Shown here one piece after another: positions 1 through 12,225 of a DNA stretch of 64,000 nt. The notes beneath the pieces were generated by a model. The model saw only the letters and a program-made list of their open reading frames with translations, was not told the origin of the DNA and ran no database searches. The DNA is from Macrostomum hystrix (lineage: Eukaryota > Platyhelminthes > Macrostomidae). The stretch is from NCBI GenBank assembly GCA_950097015.1, contig CATNEN010000002.1:5673001-5737000 (forward strand), written 5' to 3'. Numbering within the stretch: the first letter of the stretch is position 1; each line of letters starts with the position of its first letter. The translations under genes were made by a program, and so were the position numbers.

Positions 1-1562
1 TCCGTGTGGATAAAATTAAAATTATCGGCACGCGACCGTGGGAATAAGCACTTCCTTTTTTATATCCTACAAAAGTTGCTTACATAGGTATTTTAATATA
101 ATGTCTAAGTAAGTAATTCAATATTTTCTTAGAATTCGCCTCAGTAAAAAGTATTACTTTTAATATTTTAAAAGTTTTTATAAAAGTTTTTCTGGCTAAT
201 TACTTTATCATATTCCTATGTATGTATTTCTGAGTATAAGGCTTTCCAAAAAGCATTACTAGGCCTAGTAATCTTTAGTGTATAGAAATATGTTCTACTT
301 TTTTTCTCAAATTCTCTATTATTTGTCTCCCGTATGTTTTATAAAAAATGAAAGAAAGAACACTTCTAAGTATTATATATGAACTGTTTATGAAACCACA
401 AGTTGCTTTTCCTTACTTCTAGTCATCTGTATTTATAGTAATTTTAGTCTAAATGGCTGACAACTTATAACAAAAAGGTTCTTACAGTAAAACCATTTTT
501 TGTATTTTAACAAATTGTCATTTAGTAAAACAAAACAAATTAAAATCTATTTAAGCCCAAAAGTCAAAATAATTCCAGTTTATTAGAATTCATATGGGGC
601 TGGCAAATCTGGCTGAAAATCCTGAAATGTCCTGCCATCACTAAACCTAGTATATACTGTGTAGTATGGTGTAATTAGGTAATTATCCATTTCCTTTCCC
701 TTTCTCCCCATTGGCTTCCACCTACATCAAATCATTTGTCAGGAAAAATATTAAGCTATTGATACTAGTGTGAAAGCAGAAGTTTTCTATGAAAAACTTG
801 TTTGCTTGTCTATTTGATTTGTCCTTTGTTTCTCAAAAATCCATGAATTGGATAAAGCTACACAAAAGGTTGTATGATTATAGAAAAATTTCTATCCATG
901 TAGACATCAGAACATCTGCTTAACAATGCTAGTTGTTGCTCTGTTGCAAAAATCAGGTGCCAATATTCTCCAACTCAGACATCACCTTTGAAGAAGCCAT
1001 TAAGATTTGCTACTTGCTTGAGCTCAAAATCCAAATTCCTTGGCTTTCCTGGTCAATCTCATGGTTGGTTTGCTGTTTTGTCCTGGCAATATTTGCCGGA
1101 TATGACAAATTGGTGGCTTCCTTTAGCGAAAAAATTGAAGCAGGCATCTCTCAGAAATTGTGGAAGCTGACTTAAAAGCATCCAACTCTGCAGCCATCTT
1201 TATGTCACACATTATCTTGTGCACAGCAAATGCAACTGATCATCATTTACTGACATTTTATCTGCATAGCAATAGAAGAATTATAGCTGAATCGAAAACT
1301 GCTAAATGTTATTTTGACACATTTAGTCAAACATATAATTACATAATATGTAAATAATTACATAATTACATAAGTGTAGATTGCACATTGCAATGTAGAG
1401 ACCATTATATATAGAAAATGCTAGTACATACCCTACCATCTGTCATATTAGTATTATTGAGGTGCGCACACCGATTGGGTGCTGATCTTTTTGTTTATTT
1501 GATGTTTGAGGCTGAACAATTCAATTTAAAAAAAGAAGGCAATAGAAAAGCAGTATTGTTTT
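1..1562. other. AT-rich spacer, no gene recognised
   Basis: This stretch is AT-rich with only short open frames. Overlapping frames at 933-1,357 encode short peptides that resemble no family I know, and their reading frame breaks repeatedly. They could be a decayed transposon or chance. No RNA gene, splice-supported exon or tandem array was seen. Confidence 0.5.
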
Positions 1563-2662
1563 TCAACTTCTATTTCAAACTAAGTAACTTCAAAATCAAC
1601 TGGTGGCTCTCCAGCTGTCGTTAGTAACTTCAATTTTGCCCGTGGGGAGGGGGGTGCTTGTGTGTACCCAATTAGTAACTTCAGTTTTGCCCGCGGGGAG
1701 GGGGTGCTTGTGTGTACCCAAGTAGTAACTTCAATTTTGTCTGCAAGACTGGCCTGCCCAAGTTAGGGTAATTCAATTTCACAAAAAGTAGCTTCTATTT
1801 CGTCTTGCATTTTTTTTAATTTGGCTTTAAACATGATTATAGATGGGTCTGTACTTTCAGTATATATTTTTGATGTCTCAGGCAAGACACCAAGTGGGAT
1901 ACAAACAACAAAAAGAGCTTGTATTGTTGCTCTAATATGATTGGAGCTTCAAGAGTGGCTGGATATGAAAGTGTCGGCGCTATCCATTTAGCTGAATTTT
2001 ATTGTGATTCTGTGCTATTGGGTCATAAATCCACAGGGCCATAAATCTCTCAACACTCGAAAGAAAATTATTATAATTCCACTGGGGTGGAGTTGGCAGT
2101 GGCGTTGGCGAAGTCTGTATTTCATAGAGCAGACGCAAACACATATCGCTGTGCTGAAGAGACGAAATAGATGTTACTTTTTGTGAAATTGATTTACCCT
2201 AACTTGGGCAGGGCAGTCTCGTGGGCAAAATTGAAGTTACTAATTGGGTACACATGAGCACCCCCCTCCCTGTGGGCAAAATTGAAGTTACTAATTGGGT
2301 ACACATGAGCACCCCCCTCCCTGTGGGCAAAATTGAAGTTACTAATTGGGTACACATGAGCACCCCCCTCCCTGTGGGCAAAATTGAAGTTACTAATTGG
2401 GTACACATGAGCACCCCCCTCCCTGTGGGCAAAATTGAAGTTACTAATTGGGTACACATGAGCACCCCCCTCCCTGTGGGCAAAATTGAAGTTACTAATT
2501 GGGTACACATGAGCACCCCCCTCCCTGTGGGCAAAATTGAAGTTACTAATTGGGTACACATGAGCACCCCCCTCCCTGTGGGCAAAATTGAAGTTACTAA
2601 TGACAGCCGGAGAGCTGCCAGGCAAAATTGAAGTTACTTAGTTTGAAATAGAAGTTCAAAAC
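1563..2662. mobile_element. Foldback-type inverted-repeat element with tandem repeats inside both arms
   Basis: The outer ends are complementary: the left arm near 1,570-1,590 carries CTTCTATTTCAAACTAAG and the right arm near 2,637-2,655 carries its reverse complement. Moving inward, both arms share a short block (CTCTCC near 1,608 and its mirror near 2,609), then a 51-bp tandem unit. About two copies lie in the left arm (1,622-1,740) and about seven in the right arm (2,220-2,600). Inside those is a further matched block around 1,750-1,800 and 2,165-2,215. The centre (about 1,815-2,150) is unique and has no transposase frame. Tandem repeats inside long inverted termini are the architecture of foldback elements such as Drosophila FB. 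The class assignment is inference. No target-site duplication was confirmed. Confidence 0.72.
2220..2600. repeat. 51-bp minisatellite, right arm of the foldback element
   Basis: About 7.5 near-identical copies of a 51-bp unit containing GGGTACACATGAGCACCCC. Because 51 is divisible by three, all frames that lack a stop in one unit stay open, giving 130-140 residue frames on both strands. These are not considered genes. Confidence 0.95.
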
Positions 2663-4117
2663 CAATAGCATGCATAAGATTAATTTTAGGTGAATAAAAT
2701 ATTAAAAAAAATATATATATGAAATAAACAAAGGCATTAAAACAAAAATGAAATATTGAAATTTAAAGAGAAAATTAAAACTGTGACTGAAATCGCTTCG
2801 CTCCCAAAAGGAGAATAGCTATTGTGTTTTTGCATTCTAACTATGGGCCTTAGGGCCCATATAGTTTTATATGTAAGGTCCAATATGACCAGTTTACAAG
2901 CATAGGCCTATCATAAGATTAGAGCTTAGTCTGTCTAGTTGACCAACACAAAATGTGATCATCACTATTGGAATGGCAATGAAGAGAGGCCACATTAATT
3001 GAAAATAGATAAGGCTTTCAGGGTGTAATGTGGGGAAAAGTGTTAACATTTATTGTTCCAAGGTGATAAAGCAATAATTGAAGCCTGGTGGGCTTGGCAT
3101 GTCCCAGGATTCCCAGTCCATGGACTGAACAGCTGTACCCAGCTTTTAGATGCTTCACTCAATAGCTGCACCTGTGCTATTAGCTGCACATCTGGCGCAG
3201 TAATGATGTAGAACTAATTAGTCCTCTTATTTTTTTATAATAATATTATTAACCTTTTATTATGATTTTGTGGCACCAAAAATTCAGAAATATAGGTTAC
3301 AATCATGTAAATAGTTTTCAGTTAACATATTGCAAAGTTGTATATATTATAATATGAGATGATTCCATAAACAGTATTTTATTTAAATGAACCTTGACTG
3401 TTGGAGTAAGTAAAATACATTGGTGATTCAGGCAATAGCTGTATTTTGTTTTACTAGTTACAGGTTTTTGTAAAATGCAGCATATATTATAGATTTTCAC
3501 CATATGAACATAACTTCCCTATGTCCTTGCAACGACCATTCCTGAGTTTTATTTATCTTAAGTTGTTCATAGAGTCTCTAGTCTAGTGAGTAGTATGAAG
3601 GGCATTTCGGCAAGATGGCAAACAATTGCCGCTGCAAGGACACGCCCGAATTTGCACTCAGAAGAAAACATAGCCGTCTAGCATTCCAATAGCGGCAACA
3701 CAGAAAGCCCATAAGGAGTTGATTTTCTGTCTCATCTCCACTCCTCTATTCTCTTTTGTGTCACAAACCCCCATAGCCTGCCATTTCTAGCTGGCCACAC
3801 CCATGCCATGTTATCTCCTTGCAAAATCTAGGTTTAAAAAATCAATCAAGAGCTTTACTATTTAGCCGCAGTGTGAGCCAATATTGACAAAATTTTGAGT
3901 TCGACTTTCCTGATTGGATGTTGCATTGCCATTGGCTAAGCCGCAGATTTGGTTTCATCTTTAAGAAAATGAAAATTAGTCTAGTTAAAGCTAGAGTAAG
4001 GGGCCTTGCAGAACAGTCTAATATTGTCATTTAGCCTGCATTGGATACTCTGCCATGCTATTCTGCCTATGGAGAATGCTAGCCCGCTATTTATTTGTTC
4101 CATTCCTCAGCGGCTGG
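2663..4117. other. Spacer and presumed 5' region of the zinc-finger gene
   Basis: AT-rich sequence with a SINE-related fragment at 3,060-3,215. No coding frame was recognised. A strong acceptor-like tract (TTGTTCCATTCCTCAG) ends at 4,110, seven bases before the likely start codon at 4,118. It could be a cis-intron acceptor from an untranslated exon or a spliced-leader addition site. The sequence alone cannot separate these. Confidence 0.45.
3060..3215 (+). repeat. Truncated SINE copy (family B)
   Basis: It contains CCATGGACTGAACAGCTGTA followed by a GCTGCA-rich tail and CTGCACATCTGGC. The same core recurs at about 42,725, 52,720 and 56,705, and there it can be traced to a tRNA-like head. The head itself is not recognisable here, so this copy is probably truncated. 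Confidence 0.6.
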
Positions 4118-7100
4118 ATGGACAGCCGATCATCTGACAATGGCGTGCCGGCACTGGAGCCGGCTGACAGTGACAATGAGCTAGAGTTCCTAGCCGAGTA
4201 CAAGCAGCCAGATGGTGCTTTCAGTGCCGACTTGGACAAACAGCAGAAATCGCATCAACAGAATGCTTCCAATTCGATTCCCGAGGTGAATGTAGCTGAG
4301 GCGTTTAGCAAACAGCCGCAGGAACCATTAAAAAAGCCAAATATTAAACCGGAGACCGCTTCGTCTACAGTATGCGCTGATGAGTCGGCTGCTATTGTTA
4401 AACAGACGGCATCGCAGGAGCTAGTTAATTATTATCGTGGCTCTGGCGACAGCGACGAGAATAGCGGTGAAGATCTGGACTCAGTGATTGACGATAGCCT
4501 CTCTGATTGGTCGGACTCCGAGAACAGTCGGGTCCGGGTGACCACGGATAGTGAGAATGGCGGAGTTCGCGTTGCTATTGGAGTCTCAGTGCCGGCACTC
4601 AATGGTAGGCACAGGCAGCCCCAAAAGGATCAACAATCAGCGGTTAGTACTGATGAAAGTAAAGACAAATCAAAGCCGAGGTTGAAACCTTCCACCGATG
4701 AGAATAGAGATGAAGTTTTATTAAGAATAAAGAAGCTTCAAGAAGAAAAAGAGCTTGAAGCCAAAAAGCAAGAGGAAATGCAGCGTCAACAGAGGGAGAT
4801 CCAAAGAAGACAAGAGGAGATTGAGACGCAGAGACTCGAAGCGGAGAGGCAACGATTAGAGAAAGAGGAGAGAGAGAAGCAGAGACTCGAGAAGGAGCGT
4901 CAGGAAAGACAGCGGCTGAAGCAGGAGAAGGAAAAAATAGAAAGGGAGCGTCAGCGACAAGAAAAAGAGAAGCAGAGACAGGAGAAAGAGAAACAGAGAC
5001 AGGAGAAAGAGAAACAGAGACAGGAAAAGGAGAAACAGGAAAAAGAGCGCTTGGAGAAGCTGCGGCAAGATAGAGAACGACAGGAGAAGGAAACCGAACG
5101 ACTGGCGGCAACAGCTAGGGAGCAGCAAAAATTGGAACAGCTGCAGCAGCAGTCAGCAGAGCAAAGCACCGTCGGTAAGAAAAAGAAGAAATCTTCAAAG
5201 AAGCAGTCAAACACCTCGCCAGATCAGAACACGAATCCAAAGCAGCAGCAGGCAGAAAATGACTCTGCATCGGCAAGAGCCAGTGCACAGTTAAAGAATA
5301 CATTGATTCACGAGCAGGAGACTGAGCAGTTTCTGCAGGCCCTAGCCGAGACCTCCTGGCAGACGGTATCGACTGTCAGCAAGAAGGGCGGAGGCGGTGT
5401 GGCGTCCGCCTCCAGCCAAAACCAGCCTGCGCCCCCGGAACCCTTGAAACTGATCAGCGATGACGAATTTCCATTCCTTGCCAAATGGGAAATCTGTTTG
5501 GCTTGCGACGATTGCATTAAGCCTGTCACCTTTACCGATCTTGACATTGACAGCAGACTTCGACACAGCTGTCAGCGCGACATTCTGTTAGCCAGGAATC
5601 CTGGCGCCAACTATTGGAAGAGAATTCGACATCGCGAAACTCACCGAAACCATTACGGAAGTTATTATCGCTGCAACAAGACTTTGTATAGCCAGCATCC
5701 GTGTCGACATCAATGCACATTTACGCATTCGGACATTGAACAGGAAATGTGGAATCTAGACAGAACGATGACTGATGGCTTTACTGTTGTCGGATTTATT
5801 GCCAAGCACAATGGCACTGCGGCAGCTTCGGGTAGACTACAGCAGCAAAAACTACCTCCTGAATCTGTCCAGCCGCTCATGTATGCCGAAACGGCTTCGC
5901 AGGCAAGGTCTTCGCCTTCTTCGTCAGGAAATCAGCACTCTCCTGCGCATTCGCCGTTAAAACACCCGCCGCCGTACGCTGGCAGTTTTGGCCGGCATCC
6001 GGCCGCCTACATGCCGCCTATTGGGGCGCTTTATCGCTGGCATGGTGAGCCGCATCAGCCAAGCCCTGCTGCTGAATCTTCTCCCGGATCTAGCCAGTCT
6101 AGGACTGAGCAGCCTGTGATGTCTTCGGCCTTCTCTACTGGCATATCGCCGCCTGCTCTCGCCTCTGGTTCCACTTCGGCTTCGGCACCAAATCAGCCTA
6201 CCAGTTCCGCTTCAGTGTCAGCTTCAGTGTCCGCTTCAGTGTCCGCTTCAGTGTCCGCCTCAGCTCCGGCCTCAACCTCAACCTCTTATTATTCGGCAAA
6301 GCTCTGGCAGGAAAAACAGCCGCCAACTGGCAACATCAGCGAGTTCGCCTTCGACCTGGCCTGCTCCAACTGCGTCGATGCAAACGGTAGTCGGTCAACC
6401 TCGCCGTGCGAAAATTGCTCCAGAGACAAACTCATAGCACGCCTAATTATTGAGAACACCTGGTACGTGATTCGTTTGCCTACTGAGGTAGATCTCGGCT
6501 ATAGCTACGTCTACGAATTGTGCAGCAATCAGTCAACTTTTGGAGAATGCTTTCACGGCGACGAGTGCGACAATCCGCATTCCGATGTTGAGTGCAAGCT
6601 GTGGAATCTGCACGCTCGCAAAGTTATGGGCATTGATTACATCATCAATCAGTTGAGAGTTAACACTGCCGCGCCAGCTAGTCCGCAGAAAAGTGCAAAA
6701 CAGTCCCTGCCCCCGCCGGCTACCTCGCTGCCGCCTGTTTCTAAGCCTGCTGCGGCAGCACTGTCCAACTTTGGTCTAGGCGTGGCAGCGACTGAGTCAA
6801 CTGTGAGTCAATTCGTCTTCGCGCTGTGCGAAAGTGTCCTTTTTTGGTCAGACCTGCCTTTATTTAGTAATTTAACGGGTCCTAGCAACCTCTCTTCAGT
6901 CATTTACCTGGTCATAGCACCCTATCTTCAGTCATTTATACCTGGTCATAGCACCTTATCTTCAGTCATTTACCTGGTCATAGCACCTTATCTTCAGTCA
7001 TTTACCTGGTCATAGCACCTTATCTTCAGTCATTTACCTGGTCATAGAACCTTATCTTCAGTCATTTACCTGGTCATAGCACCTTATCTTCAGTTATTTA

Positions 7101-10100
7101 CCTGGTCATAGCACCCTATCTTCAGTCATTTATACCTGGTCATAGCACCTTATCTTCAGTCATTTACCTGGTCATAGAACCTTATCTTCAGTCATTTACC
7201 TGGTCATAGCACCTTATCTTCAGTCATTTACCTGGTCATAGCACCTTATCTTCAGTCATTTACCTGGTCATAGCACCCTATCTTCAGTCATTTATACCTG
7301 GTCATAGCACCCTATCTTCAGTCATTTACCTGGTCATAGCACCTTTATCTTCAGTCATTTACCTGGTCATAGCACCTTTATCTTCAGTCATTTACCTCGT
7401 CATAGCACCTTATCTTCAGTCATTTACCTTGTCATTGCTCCCTGTCCTCAGTCTTTTATATTTCAAAGGACCTTTTAGCAATTGGACTGGTCAATGGTGA
7501 TTGCAATCGATGAATCTAACATAAATAAGTTTTTAAAGCCGAATTATCCCAATCCACAATGTTTCCCAGTCTACTGGCATCTATGGCTACGGCGGTTGCG
7601 GCGACTTAAATCCGTTGAAATATAGCGTTGCTAATGACAACGAATTTGTTAGAGAGGCCCAAGAACAGCAGCAGCAGCTGCCAGAGATGTTTCCATTGGA
7701 CACCACTCACAATTACCGACTCAGCTGCCTGCAGTGCATGGCCGAGCTGCCCCGAGAGCATGGCTACGCCTATTACACTCTGGACAGTCGCGGCAATGAT
7801 CACGTCTGCCAGTTGGAGTACCTGTTTGTCTCGAAGCGCGACATCCCAGCCGAAGGTTGGAAACTTGTTCGACCCCTGGCTGACAACGCCGGACCGAGAT
7901 TCGATAATCTGTGCAGCAGCTACTCAAGGAATCAGCGCTGCCTGCTGGGCCTCGACTGCGGCCTGCCACACGGCATGGAGGAGCGCTTTCTGTGGAATGA
8001 GCAGTGCGCTGGCCAGTTTCATATCAGACAATTCGTTGAGCAGATGAGACAGTCGCTGAGGAAGCAGCAGCCAGCAGTCCTAGACAATGACCCTGTCAGA
8101 GAAGACCATTTCGACTACGGTTTCTTAACGGTTTACGATCGAGCACCGCCTCGCTCTGTTGCCTCCCTGCTCAGCCCGGAAGATATTAGCGAGCCATTGG
8201 ACAGTGCCAACTTCGGTGGCTACAGCGGCGTCGGCGTTATCGGCGGCGGCGTCGTCAAAGCGGCTGCTGGCGGAGGCAGCTATCTAAATTTGTTGGACGA
8301 TTTCAGCGACGGTCCGTCAGTGCCGCCATCCTCTGCTCTGTACAACACCGCGTCTGCTTCAGCGGCCATCAGCGAATCGGTGAGTTTGGAATCTTCAAAT
8401 CCCTAGCATTGGTGAGGTTGTACTTTTGTTGCATGAGATTCGGCACTTTAGAATCTCAGGGTGAGATTTGGCACTTCAGTATCTCAGGGTGAGATCTGAC
8501 ACTTCAGTATCTCAGGGTGAGATCTGGCACTTCATTATCTCAGGGTGAGATCTGACACTTCAGTATCTCAGGGTGAGATCTGGCACTTCATTATCTCAGG
8601 GTGAGATCTGGCACTTCATTATCTCAGGGTGAGATCTGGTACTTCAGTATCTGAGGGTGAGATCTGGCACTTCAGTATCTCAGGGTGAGATCTGGCACTA
8701 CACGTAAAAGTTCGCCCTCTGCCCGCAGGCCAGTCAGTCTGTGCTTACTCCGGACTCCGCGGTCGGCGCCACAGTCATTCCAATAGCGTTGCAGCCTCAG
8801 GCCATCAAGAAGCCCAAGACTTACTTGAACTCATTGGACGACTTCGATGAACCCGCGCCGCTACTGCGACCAATAGGTCAGAGGTTCGTGCCGCCGCCAG
8901 CCGCGGTTGCTGCCTATGAGCAGGTGTCAGCTCCCATTTTTCAGCAGGTGAGTAGCTGCTTGAGACTTTGAACTTCACGGACTTCAAAAATACCTTTCCA
9001 GTTCATTCAGGACGCCCGATCCCCTCCAAGATACGTTCAGGGTCTTACTCATATAACACTAGATGCCTTCAGGGTCTTCATCCACCCCAGTAACTTTTTG
9101 TAGCCTCAAATCCCCCATTGCGAAATCCTCGCCCGAAGGGGTTGAGTGGCAGTGCGGTCTGACGCGTTTGCCACTCGCACCAAGGCAGTTTACGCCCTTG
9201 AGGGCCAACCTCCAAGGCACAGTGAGAGTGTACACTGCCTGAAGATGAGAAAGTCAGGGCAGATGTACACACCTGTGTGATTTTGTGCCTGTGTACAGTA
9301 TCTGTGTGCGTGTGTGCTCAGGAGTCAGCGAAATCGGCAGAATTGCCTCCTCGCTGGCTGCGGGTCTAGTGTCACCAAATGATGTGCTGTTGGCCGCAGC
9401 CCTCCTTCTATTGTTATTATTACTATTATTGTTATTAACTCCTCGCTCGCCTGCCAGTCCCGCGCGGCTGCCGTCAGCAACGCCGCCTCGTCGGAATTCC
9501 CGCTGGGCGCCGACCACTCCGTGGCTCTGGCCTGCGAGCAGTGCGCCACAGCCCTGGACCCGATCTGCACTCGCTTCAAATACCACCCGGCTGCCGGGCA
9601 CTCGTGTCTGGAGACTCTCCTGCTAGTCAGGCCGCCGTCCACGCCCCACTGGTGCCGAGTTCGACCGATTCGGCCCGGCGGCAAGCCGGTGCGCGAGTAC
9701 TACAACTGCCGGCTGTACATTGACGACAAATGTCTTCGCTCCGACTGCGACTACGCTCACGGCGACGTTGAGACCCAGCTGTGGAATCTCGAACGCGTCG
9801 GCCGTTGGTCCTGGGACGCGGCGGTGAGAAAACTTAGAAAGTCTTCAACTGGTGCTGCTGCTGCTGCTGCTGCTTCTGTTGTTTCTTCCGCTTCTGCTGC
9901 TTCTGTGCCAGCCGCAGTGGTGGCTCCTGCAGTGGCTGCTGGATCATCCGCAGGCGCGAGTGTCTCCGGCTCTTCAGCCTCTGTGAGCGCCGCCGGGCCG
10001 GCAACGAATCCCCAGCAGCCGCAGTTGCTGACGGCCGTCTGTTTCAAATGCCGCTCGCCCAGAGACCCGGCCAAGCCCAGCCAGTGCCAGCAGAGGCAGC

Positions 10101-11236
10101 ACGCGTGGGTCAAGCCCATCATTGTGTACAGCGCCACGGGTCGAGACGCTCGCGGGCCAGTTAAAAACCCGGCCAGGCAGCAAATTCCGCAGGTGAAATT
10201 CTTCCTGTGCCAGAACATTGCCAGGACCAAGCAATGCAGCTACGGTGTCAAGTGCATGTTTCCGCACAGCCCTGAGGAGGAAAGACTTTGGAATCTGATG
10301 ATCCAGGCAAAGGGTGAGGCCTTTTTATCCACAATCTGACTGCCATCTTTTTCATCCCTTAGAGAATCCCAAATCTCACTAGTTCTAAGATCCTATAAAT
10401 ATTCCCATCAGGACTGCTGACAAAAATCCCAATCCTAAGATCCCAACTTTACCGCTAACAAAGATCCCAATTAATCCTAGAACCCTTCGATACTGCTGAC
10501 AAAGATCCTAATCCTATGATCCCTTCGTGGCTGCTGACAATGATCCCAATCCTGAAGTCCCTTCGTGGCTGCTGACAATGATCCCAATCCTGAAGTCCCT
10601 TCGTGGCTGCTGACAATGATCCCCATCCTGAAGTCCCTTCGTGGCTGCTGACAATGATCCCCATCCTGAAGTCCCTTCGTGGCTGCTGACAATGATCCCA
10701 ATCCTGAAGTCCCTTCGTGGCTGCTGACAATGATCCCCATCCTGAAGTCCCTTCGTGGCTGCTGACAATGATCCCCATCCTGAAGTCCCTTCGTGGCTGC
10801 TGACAATGATCCCCATCCTGAAGTCCCTTCGTGGCTGCTGACAATGATCCCAATCCTGAAGTCCCTTCGTGGCTGCTGACAATGATCCCCATCCTGAAGT
10901 CCCTTCGTGGCTGCTGACAATGATCCCCATCCTGAAGTCCCTTCGTGGCTGCTGACAATGATCCCCATCCTGAAGTCGCTGCTGACAATGATCCCAATCC
11001 TAAGATCCCTTCGTGGCTGCTGTCAAAAATCCCAATCCTGAAATCTTTCGTTGCTACTGACGATTATCCCAATCCTTCGATGCCATCTTGACCGCTGACA
11101 ATGATCCCAAGCACACTTTGATCCTTCTTTGAACAAACCAATGCGGTCAAAATCCTAATAAAAAATCTCAAAATTTTCAGAGACGGACCTGGAGAAGTAC
11201 TATGAAAAGTATTGCGCGCCAAGTCGTAGAAAATGA
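4118..11236 (+). CDS. CCCH zinc-finger protein with five CxxC+CCCH modules
   Basis: Five exons join in frame: 4,118-6,802, 7,570-8,379, 8,729-8,947, 9,458-10,313 and 11,181-11,236 (TGA). They give about 1,541 residues. Donors are GTGAGT or GTGAGG and acceptors CAG. The frame is also open to an ATG at 4,055, but 4,118 follows a strong acceptor and begins MDSRSSDNG. Residues about 1-195 are acidic and serine-rich, and about 198-346 form a charged E/K/Q/R coiled coil. Then come five modules, at about 459-545, 747-828, 948-1035, 1264-1347 and 1433-1516. Each has a CxxC start, a W-containing link, a CCCH-like finger and a closing hydrophobic-WN signature (EMWNLD, KLWNLH, FLWNE, QLWNLE, RLWNLM). 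CCCH fingers usually bind RNA, and the module resembles fingers of ZC3H7 and HELZ-type proteins, but no helicase domain is present. The precise orthology is uncertain; RNA binding is inferred. Confidence 0.85.
6885..7440. repeat. 32-bp minisatellite in intron 1 of the zinc-finger gene
   Basis: About 17 copies of a unit around TTTACCTGGTCATAGCACC with CTTATCTTCAG. It lies wholly inside the intron 6,803-7,569. It begins about 80 bases after the donor and ends before the acceptor tract. Confidence 0.93.
8425..8700. repeat. 28-bp minisatellite in intron 2 of the zinc-finger gene
   Basis: About nine copies of a 28-bp unit with GGTGAGATCTGGCACTTCAG. Each unit carries a GGTGAGAT motif that resembles a splice donor, so the array contains a series of pseudo-donors just downstream of the real donor at 8,380. 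Confidence 0.93.
9125..9457 (+). repeat. tRNA-derived SINE copy (family A) in intron 3 of the zinc-finger gene
   Basis: The head has a box A-like stretch with CTGACGCGTTTGCC. The body contains AGGGCCAACCTCCAAGGCAC and GAAAGTCAGGGCAGATGTAC. The tail GGCTGCGGGTCTAGTGTCAC is followed by an ATT/TTG-rich run at 9,410-9,438. The reverse complement of 25,145-25,415 matches this over about 250 bases, and 37,945-38,035 repeats its 3' part. The SINE end comes within about 20 bases of the next acceptor. Confidence 0.8.
10485..11015. repeat. 38-bp minisatellite in intron 4 of the zinc-finger gene
   Basis: About 13 copies of a 38-bp unit containing GCTGCTGACAATGATCCC and CTGAAGTCCCTTCGTG, with degenerate copies on both sides (10,400-11,110). 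Since three units equal 114 bp, long minus-strand frames arise with a 38-residue period. They are artefacts. Confidence 0.94.
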
Positions 11237-12225
11237 GGCTCGCCTATTGAGAGTTTCCTGTCTGACCACCCGATTCTGACTGCGATACAAAAGATGAAAG
11301 CCACTTTGACAATGAACTTTTGAAACTGAAAACCCTACTAGTACATAGTGAGTATTTTTCTGCTCTAAACAAGTTTATTACTTTAAACAAGCAAAAATTT
11401 AATGCCAAATACGAGTAAATAAATTCGGATGGTTAAATTGTTAAAATAATTGCGTTTGTTAAAATTCATCTTGAGCTTTTTTCTGTTGGCTAATTTAAAT
11501 ATGGAATTTTCCAAGAAAGGCGTGTTATTTTTTCACGAAATTCGGATAGCAGTAGTATGCAGTGTATGTGAATAGCACCCAAATTTCGCCTTTGCGTGTG
11601 TGTCCGTATAAAACAAGATGCATCGCAGGCTCTCTGTTTGTTTATATTTTTAATACATTTTTAAATGTAATTTCGACTGTTATAAGTTTTCCTGAATTCG
11701 TTAATAATAACTAGCAACACTAAAGGAGCAAGACCATGTACAATGAAATGGGCTGTTAATATGCTATGAAATGATATTTGAAATAAACTTTTTTCAAACA
11801 CTTTAAACTTATTATTCACATCAAGTTGCAGTTATGCATGATTTCAACTCTGGTCCCCAATTATTTTCTTTGAGTTCATGACGGGAGAGATAAAACATAT
11901 TCGTGTCTAGGGAGCAGCAAATGATCACGTCTCTAATTGAGAACATTCCGCAAACGATTCAGCTGATCAAAGGAATTCTTGTCCTCTAAAGTAAGTAAGA
12001 ACTTTTTTATTGAGCCCATCAAGGGTGCTAGGATATATTGCACTTCTCTGTTTGTGGGGCGTGGCCGCTGTTTGTGTAGAACAGGTGCACTTTATTTCGC
12101 CGGTTGTTTTGTACTCAGCTTGCTCAGGGATTTTGTTTAGCGTACAAAGGATCTGTAGCGTACTGCATCACATGTGCTATTCCTTACCCGCGATTCCAAG
12201 AAAAATCTGAAAATAATATTTTCCT
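11237..12225. other. 3' region of the zinc-finger gene and spacer
   Basis: AATAAA-type signals occur at about 11,418 and 11,781 on the plus strand, 180 and 545 bases after the stop. Either could end the transcript. No further gene was recognised up to the next array. Confidence 0.45.
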
